NCBI RefSeq assembly: GCF_002878395.1
Contig: NC_061120.1
Span: 119,910,585-119,974,584 of the forward strand
Source: Capsicum annuum
Taxonomy: Eukaryota > Streptophyta > Magnoliopsida > Solanales > Solanaceae
Length of the DNA: 64,000 bases
Direction: 5' to 3'
In this document: one piece after another, positions 24,743 through 36,814 of the stretch
Numbering within the stretch: the first letter of the stretch is position 1
How the letters are laid out: every line of letters starts with the position of its first letter
The notes under the pieces: model-generated
The model's database searches: none
Told to the model about the DNA's origin: nothing
The model's input: only the letters and a program-made list of their open reading frames with translations
Program-made: the position numbers and the translations under genes

Positions 24743-25503
24743 CACCATTCTTCTAAAAATGCCACTGTGGATAAAACCTCTTAAGAGCTATCTGATAAGT
24801 TATAGAGAACTCTAGTACTAATGCAGGACTATATTTACTGAGAGATTTGGTAATCCACTCAAAGTGATATTATCTAAACTGAGCATCAAATTTAGGCATG
24901 TCAAACATGCCTGTGGTTCTCATTTTATGCTCTTGGTAATTCCCTCTCTTTATTTTTCCCATGGAAAGGTTAATGGTACTATCCTTCTCGCATAATTTTT
25001 GAATTTATGGGTAACCCCACCATTCAATGATGGGCACCGAAATGGGATCTATCTGAAGTGGTACAACAGGTACAGGAGGAGGTGGTATCTCCTTATGGGT
25101 ATCACTCGACTCACTCTTACCTTTCTGTTCATTTGTATACCCATCATTGTAAGAATCTCTATTCTCAAACTAATCATCTTCCTTGTCATTTTCCTCCTCA
25201 GGACTAGACTCATTCTCTTTTATTTCATTTCACTATCCTCATAATCTAGGATGATGAGTGAGGTAGTGACTGGCTAGAATGTTTATTACTTGGCCTAGTC
25301 CAAGGTGGTGTGACTTATTTTGTAGCGGTTTTAGAACCTCTAGGGAAATTCTTCACTATCACCAAACCTCTCAAAATGGGTATTCCTCCATTGTCCTACT
25401 TGTTTCTTCGTTGTTAGTGGGTTCATTTCTGAGATGATGAGTAGGAGCGAGCACCTTCTTCTTAGGAGTTTGCTTTTTTGAGGAATTATTCTTCACTGCC
25501 ATT
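24743..25503 (-). pseudogene. E3 third ORF, N-terminal part
   Basis: The minus strand opens near 25503 with MAVKNNSSKKQTPKKKVLAP, a basic start, then an acidic low-complexity part (SSPEEENDKEDD, a KGKSESSDTHKEIPPPPVPV stretch) and MRTTGMFDMPKFDAQFR and WITKSLSKYSPALVLEFSIT, which lead into the domain continued at 19046. Several frameshifts and stops. It is the upstream half of the ORF cut by E4. Confidence 0.55.
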
Positions 25504-26985
25504 AATACCTGGGAGAAACACACACTTTAGTACATCTAAGAAAAATAAAGTAAACCAAGAAAAAGTCATAAGGGTTGTAGGGAATGGACACCTAATAGAT
25601 CAGGGTACGACTCGTTACCACTGGTAAAACATCATTATGAGACTCATGATGTATGACTATGCATAAGAAATAACCACTGGTTAGGTAATGTGTCCTCCTA
25701 ATAAGTAGGTATATTAGATAACGACTCGTTACCAACACTAGTTGTCTGACCAAAACTATGTCCAAAGTGTCATACCCTTCCTTGTCATCACGACTCCTCA
25801 CCACAAGTCATGTAGTATGACAATAACTAGTTATGTGAGTCTTTATGATAATAGAAACCACAATCCTCGTTACACCCATCTTACCAATGGCTCTAAGTCA
25901 CATAAGACTCTTAGGTGACGCTACAAGTCAATATGTATCTTGTAGCTACTGTAACATATATGTACAGAAGGGTTGGCCCCAATTCTCCCATTCCCAATGG
26001 GTATTTAGACTTCCCCTTGGTCTTAAACAAGTGAAATACAATCATCATTAATCCCATAACTAACTTCTTAGACATATTCTATTGTACTCCTATTTTTAAT
26101 TTACATTTTCCATGTTTCTTAAGAACAAAGGGCATTTTTAAATTATAAACATGAATATTATCAAGGAATCTAAGATTCTTATATAACATTGAACATCAAG
26201 TTTCAAAAATATATCATGTAAATCATAAACTTACTCGAATGATGTACTTGGATCCTTTACAACTTGTCAATTATTTGCCCTAGTTCTTAAGAGTGATGTT
26301 CTTGGTAAACTTTTTTTGAATTTTTTGAATTAGGCATGATTTATGATTGAACATTTAATGTTAATGGAACAATTTTTTTAAGGAATGAAGGGAGTCATGC
26401 CAGTTTCAAAATGGACTTTTAACCATTTTATAATTTAATTTCCTTATTATTTTACAAAAATTGAACCGGCTCGACCAGTTGGGCATGTGATGTCGGGCTT
26501 GACAATGAGTCGATATCCTAAGTCATAAGACTTCATCAAGATTCATAATATCCCTACATCATCAATGGGGACTTACTTGGCCATCTATTCATAATGACTC
26601 AATGTAATGAGTTGTTCTCACTGACAAGGACTTATTCTGAGAGTCGTTATGACTCGAGAGAGAAAATACCTAAGGGTAGTTGAAGACCCATCTTGCTATG
26701 ACTCTGGTCACGAGTCATGACGACTTCTAATAAATCGTAAGGTGAGTTATGTGCCCTGACACCAGAAATTTTTTTTGGTCTTTTTCTATAATCTCCAGCC
26801 CTGCAAACCGAACACCCAAGTTACACTATAATGAAATAAGTACAAAACATGGGTTGCCTCCTAGGCAGAGCTTGATTTAACATCGCAACACGACATGGCT
26901 AGGTTAGTTACTCAAACTTCACCAACCATCACCATGGGTTTTCTCTATGTAGAACCTAATGTCACGACACGATGAAATTGTCTTG
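25504..26985 (-). mobile_element. E3 spacer between pol and the third ORF
   Basis: About 1.5 kb with no coding signal. It is full of GACTCGTTAC/GAGTCATGACGAC-like motifs (25606, 25728, 26645, 26703), the same motif type that fills the E3 LTRs. It may hold the promoter or splice acceptor for the third ORF (speculative). Confidence 0.45.
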
Positions 26986-26989
26986 GTTA

Positions 26990-28200
26990 CTCAAACTTCA
27001 CTAAGGTCTATGTCATCACATATCGTCAGCTCATCTGGGTTTTCCAAATAGTGCTTTACCCGCTGCCTATTCACCTTAAATGAGGCTTCATCATCACTCT
27101 CCAGATCAATAGCACCATGTGGTATACCTAAACCTCAATGAATGGTCCATACCACCTAAAAATTACCTTGCCAGGAAACAAGCAGAGTCTTGAATTATAC
27201 AACAAGACCAAATCACTAGTGTCAAACACTCATTTGTCAATCTTCTTATCATAATAACACTTTATTCTTTCTTTGTATATGGTAGAACTCTCAAAAGCAT
27301 GGAGGCAGAATTCATCCAACTCATTCACCTTATTTATCTTAATGTAGCTTTATCTAAATTTAACTTTTTCAATGCCCATTACTTCTTATTCTCAATTTTG
27401 ACTAGCAAGTGGCATGCCTTGTCGTACACAAGTTGATATGGGGAGGCACCAATAGGAGTCATAAAATCTATTTGATACACCACCAATACATCATCTAAAT
27501 TTCTAGCCCAGTCAGTCCAATTGGCATTCACATTCTTCGCCAATATGGACTCGATGTATCTATTAGAGCCCTTAACCTGCCCGTTTGTATGAGGATAGAA
27601 AGGTGTTTCCACCTTATACTTTACTCCATATTTCTAAAGCTCAATTTTGAAAGGACAATTGCAGAAATGCAACCCACCATCGCTGCGTGGAGTGCCAAAT
27701 TGAGAAAATATATTTTTTTTCATAAATGTGGTGACACTTCTACCTTCATTATTTTGAAGTGCAATCGCCTCGACCCATTTTGACGTGTAGTCAACCGCCA
27801 TCAGAATATACATCATGCTATAGGAGTTTGCGAGCGTCTCTATGAAATCAATCCCCTATGTATCGAACAACTCCAAATCAAAAATAGATGTCATGGAGAG
27901 TTCATAGTGCTGTAAAATATTGTCTTGACGCTGGCATTGGTCACAGGCTTGGTTATAGTCTTGAGCATCCTTGAAGATTATAGGCTAATAATACCGATCC
28001 TATAGAATCTTGTGGACTGTGTGGATTCTACCATGATGACCCCCAAGTGGTGATGCATGACAAGCCTCAAGCATGCTCATCATCTCCACCTCAGGGATGC
28101 ATATCTGAATATCACCAGCCGCATAAATGTGGAAAATATAAAGTTTATCCAGAGAAACATGACTTTATGTATAAACCTCTAATGTTGCTCGAAGAATAGG
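26990..28200 (-). pseudogene. E3 integrase (pol 3' end), degenerate
   Basis: The minus strand encodes a Gypsy-type integrase core. In order: a GIDFIETL-like block with MAVDYTSKWVEAIALQN (near 27800), FSQFGTPRSDGGLHFCN (27700), and TPFYPHTNGQVKGSNRYIES leading into SPYQLVYDKACHLLVKIE (27612-27379). The wording matches Athila/Tat integrases ('YHPQTSGQ', 'SPYQLVYGKACHLP'). The catalytic ISD motif reads RSD. Frameshifts and stops separate the open pieces, so it is inactive. Confidence 0.8.
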
Positions 28201-28399
28201 TCTTATGAAACAAGATCACTTGCCAAATAGTTGGAAAAATATTCAAATCACGGGATTAAGTTTTGAGATGATACCAAGACCTGCTCATCTAGAAAAGCAT
28301 TATATATGTTAAGCTCATCCCCTAGTATCTGCATTGCCTCTTCCTCAAGACGAGAAAAGTGATCAGAAACCTGGTTCTTCATACCCTTTTGATATCTTG

Positions 28400-29760
28400 C
28401 CTCAAAGTCAAATTATTGTAGCAAGAGGACCCAACATATCAATCTCAATTTGGCATCCATTTTTGACATAAGATACCTCAAGGCCGCATGATATTTATGG
28501 ACAATGACTTTGGTCTCAATCAATTAAGACCGGATCTTTACAAAGGCATACACCACCACAAGAAACTCCTGCTTAGTAACTATAGTTCTTTTGTGCGATG
28601 TTAAATGCCTTGGTGGCATCGTATATCTGGTGAAGGTTCTTTTTATGCTGCTAGCCAAGGATAACACCAAAGACACTCCACTCACATCACAGATCACCTC
28701 AAAGGGTAAGGACAAATCAGGGGATACAATAATAGGAGCTCAAATCAACCGCTTTTTAAGGCACTCAAAAGCCTTGAGACGTACATCACCGAACTTAAAT
28801 TTCACCTAATTCTCTAAAAGCTTGAATAATAGATTGGCAATATTAGATAAGTCCTTGGTGAACCTTCGATAGAAGCCAACATGAACCAAAAAGCTCTGAA
28901 TACCTTTTACTAAGACTGGAGGAGGTAATTTTTCAATCACCTCAATTATTGCTTTATCCGCCTCAATACCTTATTTTGAAATTTTGTGCCCAAGGATAAT
29001 ACCCTCTGTCACCATAAAGTGGCACTTCTCCAAATTTAATACCAGGTTGCACTCCCCAAACCTCTTGAGTGCATTGGGTAAATGGGCTAAATAGTCATCA
29101 AATGAATCCCCAATGATGTAAAATTATCCTTGAAGACCTATATCATGTCCTCCATTATGTCAGAAAATATGGACATCATACTTCTCTGAAAGGTGGCAGG
29201 AGCATTGCATAATCCAAATGGTATCCTCCTGAATACAAAAGTCCAATAAGGGAAGGTAAAGGTAGTCTTTTTATAGTTCTCGGAAGTAATCAAAATTTGA
29301 TTGTAAGCTAAGTACCCATCAAGGAAATAGTACCAACCCCTGCATGCTAACTTGTCAAGCATCTGAATATTTTTTTGTAATCTATACACAATCACTATCT
29401 AGTAACTGACCTCATGGGCACAAGTTCATTCTTCTTGTTTAGGACCACAGTGATCCCATGCTTCTTAGGGATACATGGAATCGGGATGAACCACTTGCTT
29501 TCCGCAATGGGGTAAACTACTCCAGAATCTAACCACTTGATAATTTATTTCTTCACAGCCTCCTACATACGCAGATTCAACCTATGTCGGGGTTCACTGC
29601 TAGGAACATATTCCGGCTAAAGCTATATTTTATGTATAAAAATACCTAGTGGGATCCCAATAATATATGCAATGATCTATCAAATAGCCCTCTTGAATCT
29701 CTGCAATGCTACCAACAATGCCTCAACTTGTGACTAAGTTAAATCAGTTGCAATGATGAT
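28400..29760 (-). pseudogene. E3 reverse transcriptase and RNase H, degenerate
   Basis: Minus-strand pieces give a clear Gypsy RT: FLDGYLAYNQI and RIPFGLCNAPATFQRSMMSI (29340-29170), upstream remnants of the RT start, and downstream 'LPNALKRFGECNLVLNLEKC'. The metal-binding YxDD box is replaced by a decayed stretch after 29138. RNase H follows with LPFEVICDVSGVSLV and SHKRTIVTKQEFLVVVYA (28715-28530). The wording is that of Athila-lineage elements. Many stops and shifts. Confidence 0.8.
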
Positions 29761-30360
29761 CGATAATGTATTGTCACCCCAAAAAATGCATACCACAGGT
29801 GTGATAGAAAGACCTTAAACCCTAAGATAGGTGGCTTGTCAATAGATGGTCGAGCTGGAGGAGTGGTTCTATTGTTTAGATCCAGGTTAAGCTTCTTCGG
29901 AGCATAATTATAAGAACCTTTGCCATATAATTTGCTCACCATCTTGTCATACTCATCAATATCATGGCTATTAAAATTCATTATCACTGCTGCTAACACC
30001 TTAACCCCAAGTCTCTCTTAAATGGGCATAGTAACTTCATGATCATTAATAGTCTCAATCACAAACACCACTCTCATATATTTTGGTTATCATATCTATT
30101 GACAAATATTTGAAGTGACTTGCTCAATATGTAGTCTGAACTTTATCTACCACATCTACATGTCAACCAAGGCCCAACTCGTAGATAGGAAAGGACTTTC
30201 CAAGATAATAGGGACTTCAAAGTCTACCTCACAGTCTAAGATTACGAATTCAGAAAAAAATAGAAAGGAAACAACCTTCATAATACATCACATAAAATAC
30301 CAAATAGTTTTTTAACAATTTGATCGGCTATTAACTTCCTCATAGATGTAGGTTTGGGCT
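29740..30360 (-). pseudogene. E3 protease and protease-RT linker, degenerate
   Basis: Around 30330-30150 the minus strand gives KPTSMRKLIADQIVKK, FEVPIILGKSFLSTSWALVD and similar, the retropepsin C-terminal part as seen in Athila elements. It continues into the linker ORF (29999-29739) with YDKMVSKLYGKGSYNYAPKK. The catalytic triplet itself could not be found intact. Confidence 0.6.
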
Positions 30361-30879
30361 CCCCCAACCACATCAGCCTATATACCACCAATGGTATGAG
30401 ATTAATGCTAGCTCCTAAATTACATAGTGCTCGAGAAAAGTTGAAGGACCTAATAGTGCATGGAATAATGAATGCTTTGGGGTCCTCTTTTTTCTCAACT
30501 AGCTATCAGGTAACTATAGCGCTACGATGGTGCACAGTATCCATGGTCTCATAGCTCACCGTCTGCTTCTTACTTACCAACTCTTTTATAAACTTTGCAT
30601 GGCCTAGCACTTTCCTAAAGATTTTATAAGAGAAATGTTAATTGATGATTCATTCAACATAGATAAAAATTTATGGTACATGCCTTCCTCTTGCTTCTTC
30701 TTCAAACAATAAGAAAAGGTAGGAAGGACATGGAATAGTTTTTAACACTGGCTCATCTGCTTTCTATTTACCCTTATCCTTAGCAATTTATTTCTCAATA
30801 CCTATCAACTATTGTGATGACTTAGCATTAGTTACCACCTCATCTAACTCCACTTTAGGTGCCTCATCGACATCAATAC

Positions 30880-32130
30880 TATCATTCTTTCACTCATCAA
30901 CTATGGGTATATGGGGTCATTTGTTATCTTACTACTTTGAGTGGTGATGGCAAGACGATGATTGTCATTCTTTAAATTTTACACTGTATTGCTTGTGAGG
31001 GTAGCATGTGATTCTACCTTTTGCGTCAGAACTAAATATCTTCCTTAATCTCCTTAAGGCAAGTTTCCTGACATTCCTAACCCTTGACTAGCTTGGACAA
31101 GATTGCTTCCATCCTTGACTTAGCATCACGATTTCCTGGTGGAACATATTTGCCCCCTTCTCCTTCTAGTCATCCTTACATCTCTAGTCACTGTCCCACT
31201 CTCTACTTTGATACCTGTACCTATCCCCATAATAGTCCTAACCTTGATTCCCTTTCTCTTTGTCTCGATAGCATGATAACCATCTATCTAGGTAATTGGA
31301 TTATTTTTATAAATCCAAATCATACGATCTAGAGGCCTTACCTTGGGAGCCAACTACACTTACCTTTTTAGAATTCATTATTATGAAATCCTTTGCTAAT
31401 AGCCCAACCTCAGTTCTAAGCTACGCAACCTCTTATGCCACTAAATCATAAGCCACTCTATGCTCATTGGAATCCATAATGGTATAAGTTATAGCTCCCT
31501 AATTTTCCTCCTAATTATTCCATCTTTTGTTAGTGAGCGAGATCTAGTCTAACATATTAGACGCTATGTCCCTGCACAAGCACATGAATGCTCCACCACT
31601 AATAGTGTCTACCATAGCTCTAGAAATGGTATTAAGGTTAATATATAATAATTTTAACAAATATTGCCCTGAAACCCTAGGGTTAGGCACCATCATCTAC
31701 ATCTTCTTATAACAAAACAATGCCCCATACATCGACTAAGAAGGCAACTACCTGAAGTTATATATCTTATCTTTCAATTGATGCATCATGGCCAGAAGAA
31801 AGAAATAGTCTAGATACTGCCTTCATAACTTATTCCAGATAGTAATGTACCTATGATAAATTTCACTTAACCACAATATAGCTTCACCAGATAGAGAGAA
31901 TAGGAACAACCTGAGTCTGAGAGCCTCTTGATCTACCCCTAACATTGTATAAGAATACAAATCCCGATGAAGTTTGTAAGGTGCACATTTGCATCATCTA
32001 TCGGTAATCCTGCAAACATACCTTTTATATTCAAGAGCTAGATCATAGCACTAGTAATGTCAAAATTCACATCCAGTGGTAAAGCAGGAGGAATAATAGC
32101 TCCTGTCTTGGAAGGCTCAGCGTATCCCAA
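30880..32130 (-). pseudogene. E3 gag, degenerate
   Basis: Minus-strand fragments in changing frames match the Athila gag: an 'IKGMFAGLPIDDANVHLTNF' block near 32010, ALRLRLFLFSLSGEA (31900), 'TISRAMVDTISGGAFMCLC' (31620) and a C-terminal charged and coiled part. No intact zinc knuckle seen. Frequent stops make it a fossil. It is the first gene after the primer-binding site. Confidence 0.65.
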
Positions 32131-32614
32131 ATCCTTCACTAGATCACCATGTGGTCGCAAGGACTAATAGGCCATAAGTACATAAGGTCTAAGGGCTATA
32201 AGTACATAAGGTATACCACCTCTAACTCTATATTGATTTTCATCGAGTACTACTAGATGATTTGTCTTTTGTCTCTACCTTTCTAGCTCTACCTCCTAAG
32301 GTAACTTCTGAACATTTGTTTCCCTTTTCTAGTTAGAAGCTTATGCCAATAACTACTCTATTTATTGATCAAAAATGTCCTACACTCTAAGAGGTGGGTG
32401 GAGGCACAGTATTAGGATCATCCTGAACATCTTTAAGATGGCCTTGACATGCATGTTCTTTCATCATAAGATTAGGCCGTAAAATTCTCTCTGGATTAGG
32501 ATGTAGTCGGAGTAAGGGATTTCTAAGACTTCTAGTATTATGCATATATCCAACTGAAAATACAAATCAGAAACCCAAAAATATCAATAACTTTAATTAA
32601 TAATCACACTATAT

Positions 32615-32632
32615 TTCCCAGCTAAGGTGCCA
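32615..32632 (-). other. E3 primer-binding site, degenerate tRNA-Asp type
   Basis: The plus strand TTCCCAGCTAAGGTGCCA corresponds, with about five changes, to the complement of TGGCGCCGTTGCCGGGGA, the usual Athila primer site. It lies 8 bases inside the LTR edge at 32641. Confidence 0.6.
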
Positions 32633-32640
32633 AAATTTTA

Positions 32641-34153
32641 TATTGCCCGAACTTACACCTCCACAAAGTATAAAAAATTCAAAGTCAAATATAGTAACCC
32701 AACTAGGTTGGGGTCTAACCCAAAGGAAATGGGTAGAACTTGTATCTCAAACTTAACAAAATAGTTTGGCTATGTGGATACGCAAATGGGGGTATTTGTA
32801 TCAAACAACAAAAAGTAACAAGCTTTAGATGTTTTTGGTTGTAAAATATTCTGAAACAAACACTAGGATTCTATTTCCTCTGTCTTCTTAGCTCAATAAG
32901 TTTCTTGTAGACAATTTAACCATCTCAATTCTACTCATGAAAAATCTAACAAGATATGTATCACCAACGGTCTTGTGGACTCATGGTAAATATCACCCTT
33001 CATCTTGTGAGTCTCATGATGTCTCCATACTAACCCTTGTCATCCATCTAGATTTTACTATCACCTTGTGGGTCTTAAGTTATTATACGAGTGTTAATAG
33101 CCTTGAATCACTATTGCAAACTTTTTTCCCAATCTTGAACACACTTGTAAGGATGATCATGAATATAGGCAAGGCTTTAGCTTCTACAATAGCTAAGGAA
33201 TAAATCACTATGAAGAAGATCATAGTACATGCGACAAAAATGATCCAATAGAACTTTGTGACTTCACTAGGGTTCCCACAACCCAAGCTAAGAAAATTAG
33301 CCACTTATGGTTATGCAACAATCTATGAAATTTAATAGAGAAAATATAGAATTAATTTCACAATGATGAATGAATATAATCCTAAGTCTCAGATTAATTA
33401 CGCAACAAAAAACTAAGAATAGGAGTATCAAATATGTCAAAGTACGTGAAAATATCTCAAAGTGTGTAACCTAGTACAAGAATAACCTAAGGGTATCTAT
33501 AGTATCTCAAAATAATAAAGGAAACCAAATTAAAACAAAATAGGAAAATTAAGTGGTCGTGGTCATGCCTATGGTAATGAGTTATTAACACTGGTCACGA
33601 CTCATTACATGCCTTTGTTGGTCTCTTTTGTCTTCAGTAATCACACCTCGTTACTCGACTTAACACGTAGTAGGCTGGGACTCATGATGACTCAAGTGGA
33701 TTTTAACTTTTAGTACTTTTGTACCATGTTTAGCATGCCTCCTTACCATGAGTCATATAATATCATCACGACTTATGGCCTTAAGTCGTATCCACTAGGT
33801 CTTCACTTGTCAACTTTTAGGACTTCTTTCCACTTATGCTCACCACAAATCTCATCACGACTCGTGTTTAGATGTAATGAGTCAAGAGGAGTCTCAAATT
33901 TTATTCTTAAAGAATCATTCATCACCATTATTATCAAGGCTTGGGTCATGAGTTGTTAGTTGACTAAACAAATCATTACCCAGTTCACACTTAGCTTTTC
34001 TGGAACTTTTTTCATTTATAGCTAATCCATGCCGCTTTCAACCTAGTTCACCTGCAACACATAGAAAACACACATCATATCTAACAAAATAACCTAAGTA
34101 AATGCATATTCTCACCATTTTAAGCATCGAAAGTTCCATGAAACCATGGCACA
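32641..34153 (-). mobile_element. E3 5' LTR
   Basis: Partner of 14460-15986, starting TATTGCCCGAAC and ending ATGAAACCATGGCACA. Substitutions are scattered along the pair, so the insertion is not recent. Same GACTC/GAGTC motif richness (33560-33960). Confidence 0.8.
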
Positions 34154-36797
34154 TAAGTAAGACTAGAAGAAATGATGGAAAACTACTAGAATATTCTATC
34201 TGATTCTCTGAGGATCATCTATTTTTTGAAATAATAATAAAAAACTTCTAACATACAATTTATAAAAAAAAAAATATGACATAGCATGCTCAATCTCATT
34301 ATGTTCATGTCAACGTTTTATATCAACGTATCTATTAGTAGCTCTTTTGATTTTAATTCCTAGAATCACATTAGTTATGTGTACACATAAATCATTCATG
34401 ATTCTAACATACACATAGACTTCAAAATGATAGATAAAAGAGTGAAAAATTATAAGATCATTGCAATACGAATTTCTATTTCCACCTACTCTCCTTGTTA
34501 GAAGTTCTAATAACATTAGGGGGAATGACTTACATATATGATCTGAGTAAGATATTTGAATATATGATATAAGTGAGATATTTGAATAAAATTTATAACA
34601 TAATCTAAGCATCCTAATTTGTTGATCTAAGCTCATAGAATTGGAATGGTATTGATTTGGACATGAGACACCTTTAGTCTGAAACTATTAACCATGAAAC
34701 ATGGGCATCTAGGTAGGATGTATAATTTGGAACACTATGCCTTGATAAACATGACCGATAACTTTCCAACTAAGCAATATTTGTCAAACATTCTCCTTGT
34801 TAAAAAAACACTGCACTTCACTGGCTATAACTTCTAATTCACTAGGGGAAACCCTATATAATACTATTAAAGGCTAAGTGTAGTTGTATGCCCTTTCTCT
34901 GATCAAGCCTAATTTTGAGATATTAAGCACTACCACTAAAACGACCATACTAGTTTCAACTATTGGAATCTATATTATATACCCACTAGGAGCACTCACC
35001 CTCAAAAATTCACTTCTTCTTGCCGCCATAAACAATAAACCATACGTTTTAATCAAAAATTCAGTAACCATCATAAGTCATTATCCACAGGTATATCAAC
35101 AAATCATCAAGTCTATCACTTAACTGTGATCAATAATCAAAGCATAAGAAAGTTTACTGAAGAACAAGAACACGTGAATCTGCAGCAAGAGGGATACTAT
35201 AAAATCTTGACTTAAGGATTCTCATAATTTTTGACACATAATGAGGACTAAGGACCAAAGTAGAATATGAACAAACTTTTTCAAAAGATCTGATCTGAGA
35301 ACATACATGACGTAGTGTAATCTCACTATTCATTTAGGGATGTATCATGTGTACATGAAACTAAGCATACTATATATCATGAGTGCATGAGTAATGAGCT
35401 ACGTGACATGGGACTGGAATTCATAGATTCATAGAGTATGATTCACACTACTAAGTGAACTAATACTCCTTATATTTGGAACTAAGAATGGACCTACATA
35501 TATATGAAATGCATTGATATGAACTATAATCATAGCACTAACATGCAAGGCATGATTAGTGTGTCGTGATAACTAAAGTAAAAGGAATAAACTCAGATAA
35601 AAATGGGTTAGGTATTTTCTTCCCCATAACTTTGTTCTAGAACTCACTAGCATTACTACTAGAATATCAAAACTTGACTTGGTTCTTTATCCCATCATAT
35701 CCCTTTACATTAAAAGTTTTCACTCTAAGTTTGTGGACCTTTTCAATAAACAATAAACTAAACTGTTGTCACTTGAATCTAGTGGTCGGGATATAACTTT
35801 GCACATAAATACAACACCCTTCTGTAACACTCTATTTAAAAATGTAAAACCAATTCTAGTGATTCCTTCTGAGATACAACTCTTGACTTTCTCTAGCCTC
35901 TAAATTATCATACTATAACATAAATTCTTACTAACCTAGAATCATATAAAGTAATACAACAGTATGAGTACAAACCTTTTCTATTTAGAATTCAAAACTC
36001 CTTCTCTGTATTAGCCTAATCATCTAAAATTCAATCTTAGATTTTAACACTTAATATGGATGGCAACACAATTTCTCAAACACTATACCAACTTACTACT
36101 ATCGGATAGAAATCTGGAAACACTCATCCACACAAAATTTTTATAAAATAATCAACCTTAACCATTTCTTCTATCTAAATCTAAACTAGGAGCACATATT
36201 TTTTCATGACCTTATTACCTTTTTCTATATCTCTTTCCTAAATAGTCTTCATAAAATTTCAAGTATTGTGGGCCATTTATTAACGTCATAAGGTACTATC
36301 TAAAGTCTCTCCATCCTTCAACATAATAGAGCTGCTACACTTCTAGAATCACACTTCTAACTCTCTGGTTATTCTATTATGGTTTTTGAGTAAAAAGGTA
36401 TGAGAAACATATAACTTTAATTCAAAGCATGATTTACATAAATGAGAGTGAATTCTTTAACAAAATTTAACTTAGAGGCATTGATTGTCTTTCTCTCAAA
36501 CCTTTATCACCCTTAAAACTATTTTTAGACCATATCTAAGAAAACTTTATCAATAGTCACTTAAACTTGATTACATATGTAACCTCAAAAATAAGGCATA
36601 GTTAGTAAAAACGAAACAATGTTAGGATATGTGTTTATTTCTAAGAATACATCTCTAATGCAAGATCTAATATATAAAAAAGTGAAACATTTCCTAAATA
36701 CCCTATATCCTCTCAAACAAAAGTAGACATCTCAATATTATTTCGTAAGACTCTATTAGACACAGCTTCATAGACACCCCTAGAAAAATTGAAACTT
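34154..36797 (-). mobile_element. E2 internal region (main part), non-coding
   Basis: Resumes E2 after the E3 insertion. No gag-pol motifs on either strand. Towards 36680-36797 it resembles the E1 leader at 6180-6298, including 'AGACACAGCTTCATAGACAC'. The ORFs at 34310-34636 (-) and 34884-35123 (+) have no family resemblance. Confidence 0.6.
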
Positions 36798-36810
36798 GGA
36801 TCTAATACAA
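36798..36810 (-). other. E2 primer-binding site, degenerate initiator tRNA-Met type
   Basis: The plus strand reads GGATCTAATACAA where E1 and E4 have GCTCTGATACCA; position and context are the same as in E1. Confidence 0.55.
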
Positions 36811-36814
36811 AGTT

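Larger units (their letters stand above)
14460..34153 (-). mobile_element. Athila-like Gypsy LTR retrotransposon (E3), degenerate, with nested insertions
   Basis: Minus-strand element bounded by two related 1.5 kb LTRs (14460-15986 and 32641-34153). Reading 5' to 3' (falling coordinates): 5' LTR, degenerate tRNA-Asp-type primer-binding site, gag, protease, RT, RNase H, integrase, spacer, a third ORF, 3' non-coding region, polypurine tract, 3' LTR. The primer site, the wording of the RT motifs and an extra ORF after pol fit the Athila lineage. It sits in the non-coding core of E2 and has itself been hit by E4 at 19047-24742. No matching target duplication is visible, so the ends have decayed. 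All ORFs are broken. Confidence 0.8.

Noticed and set aside
14455..34158. Target duplication for the Athila-like element
   Set aside because: Flanks GGTGA and TAAGT differ; shifting the LTR edges by a few bases gives no convincing match.
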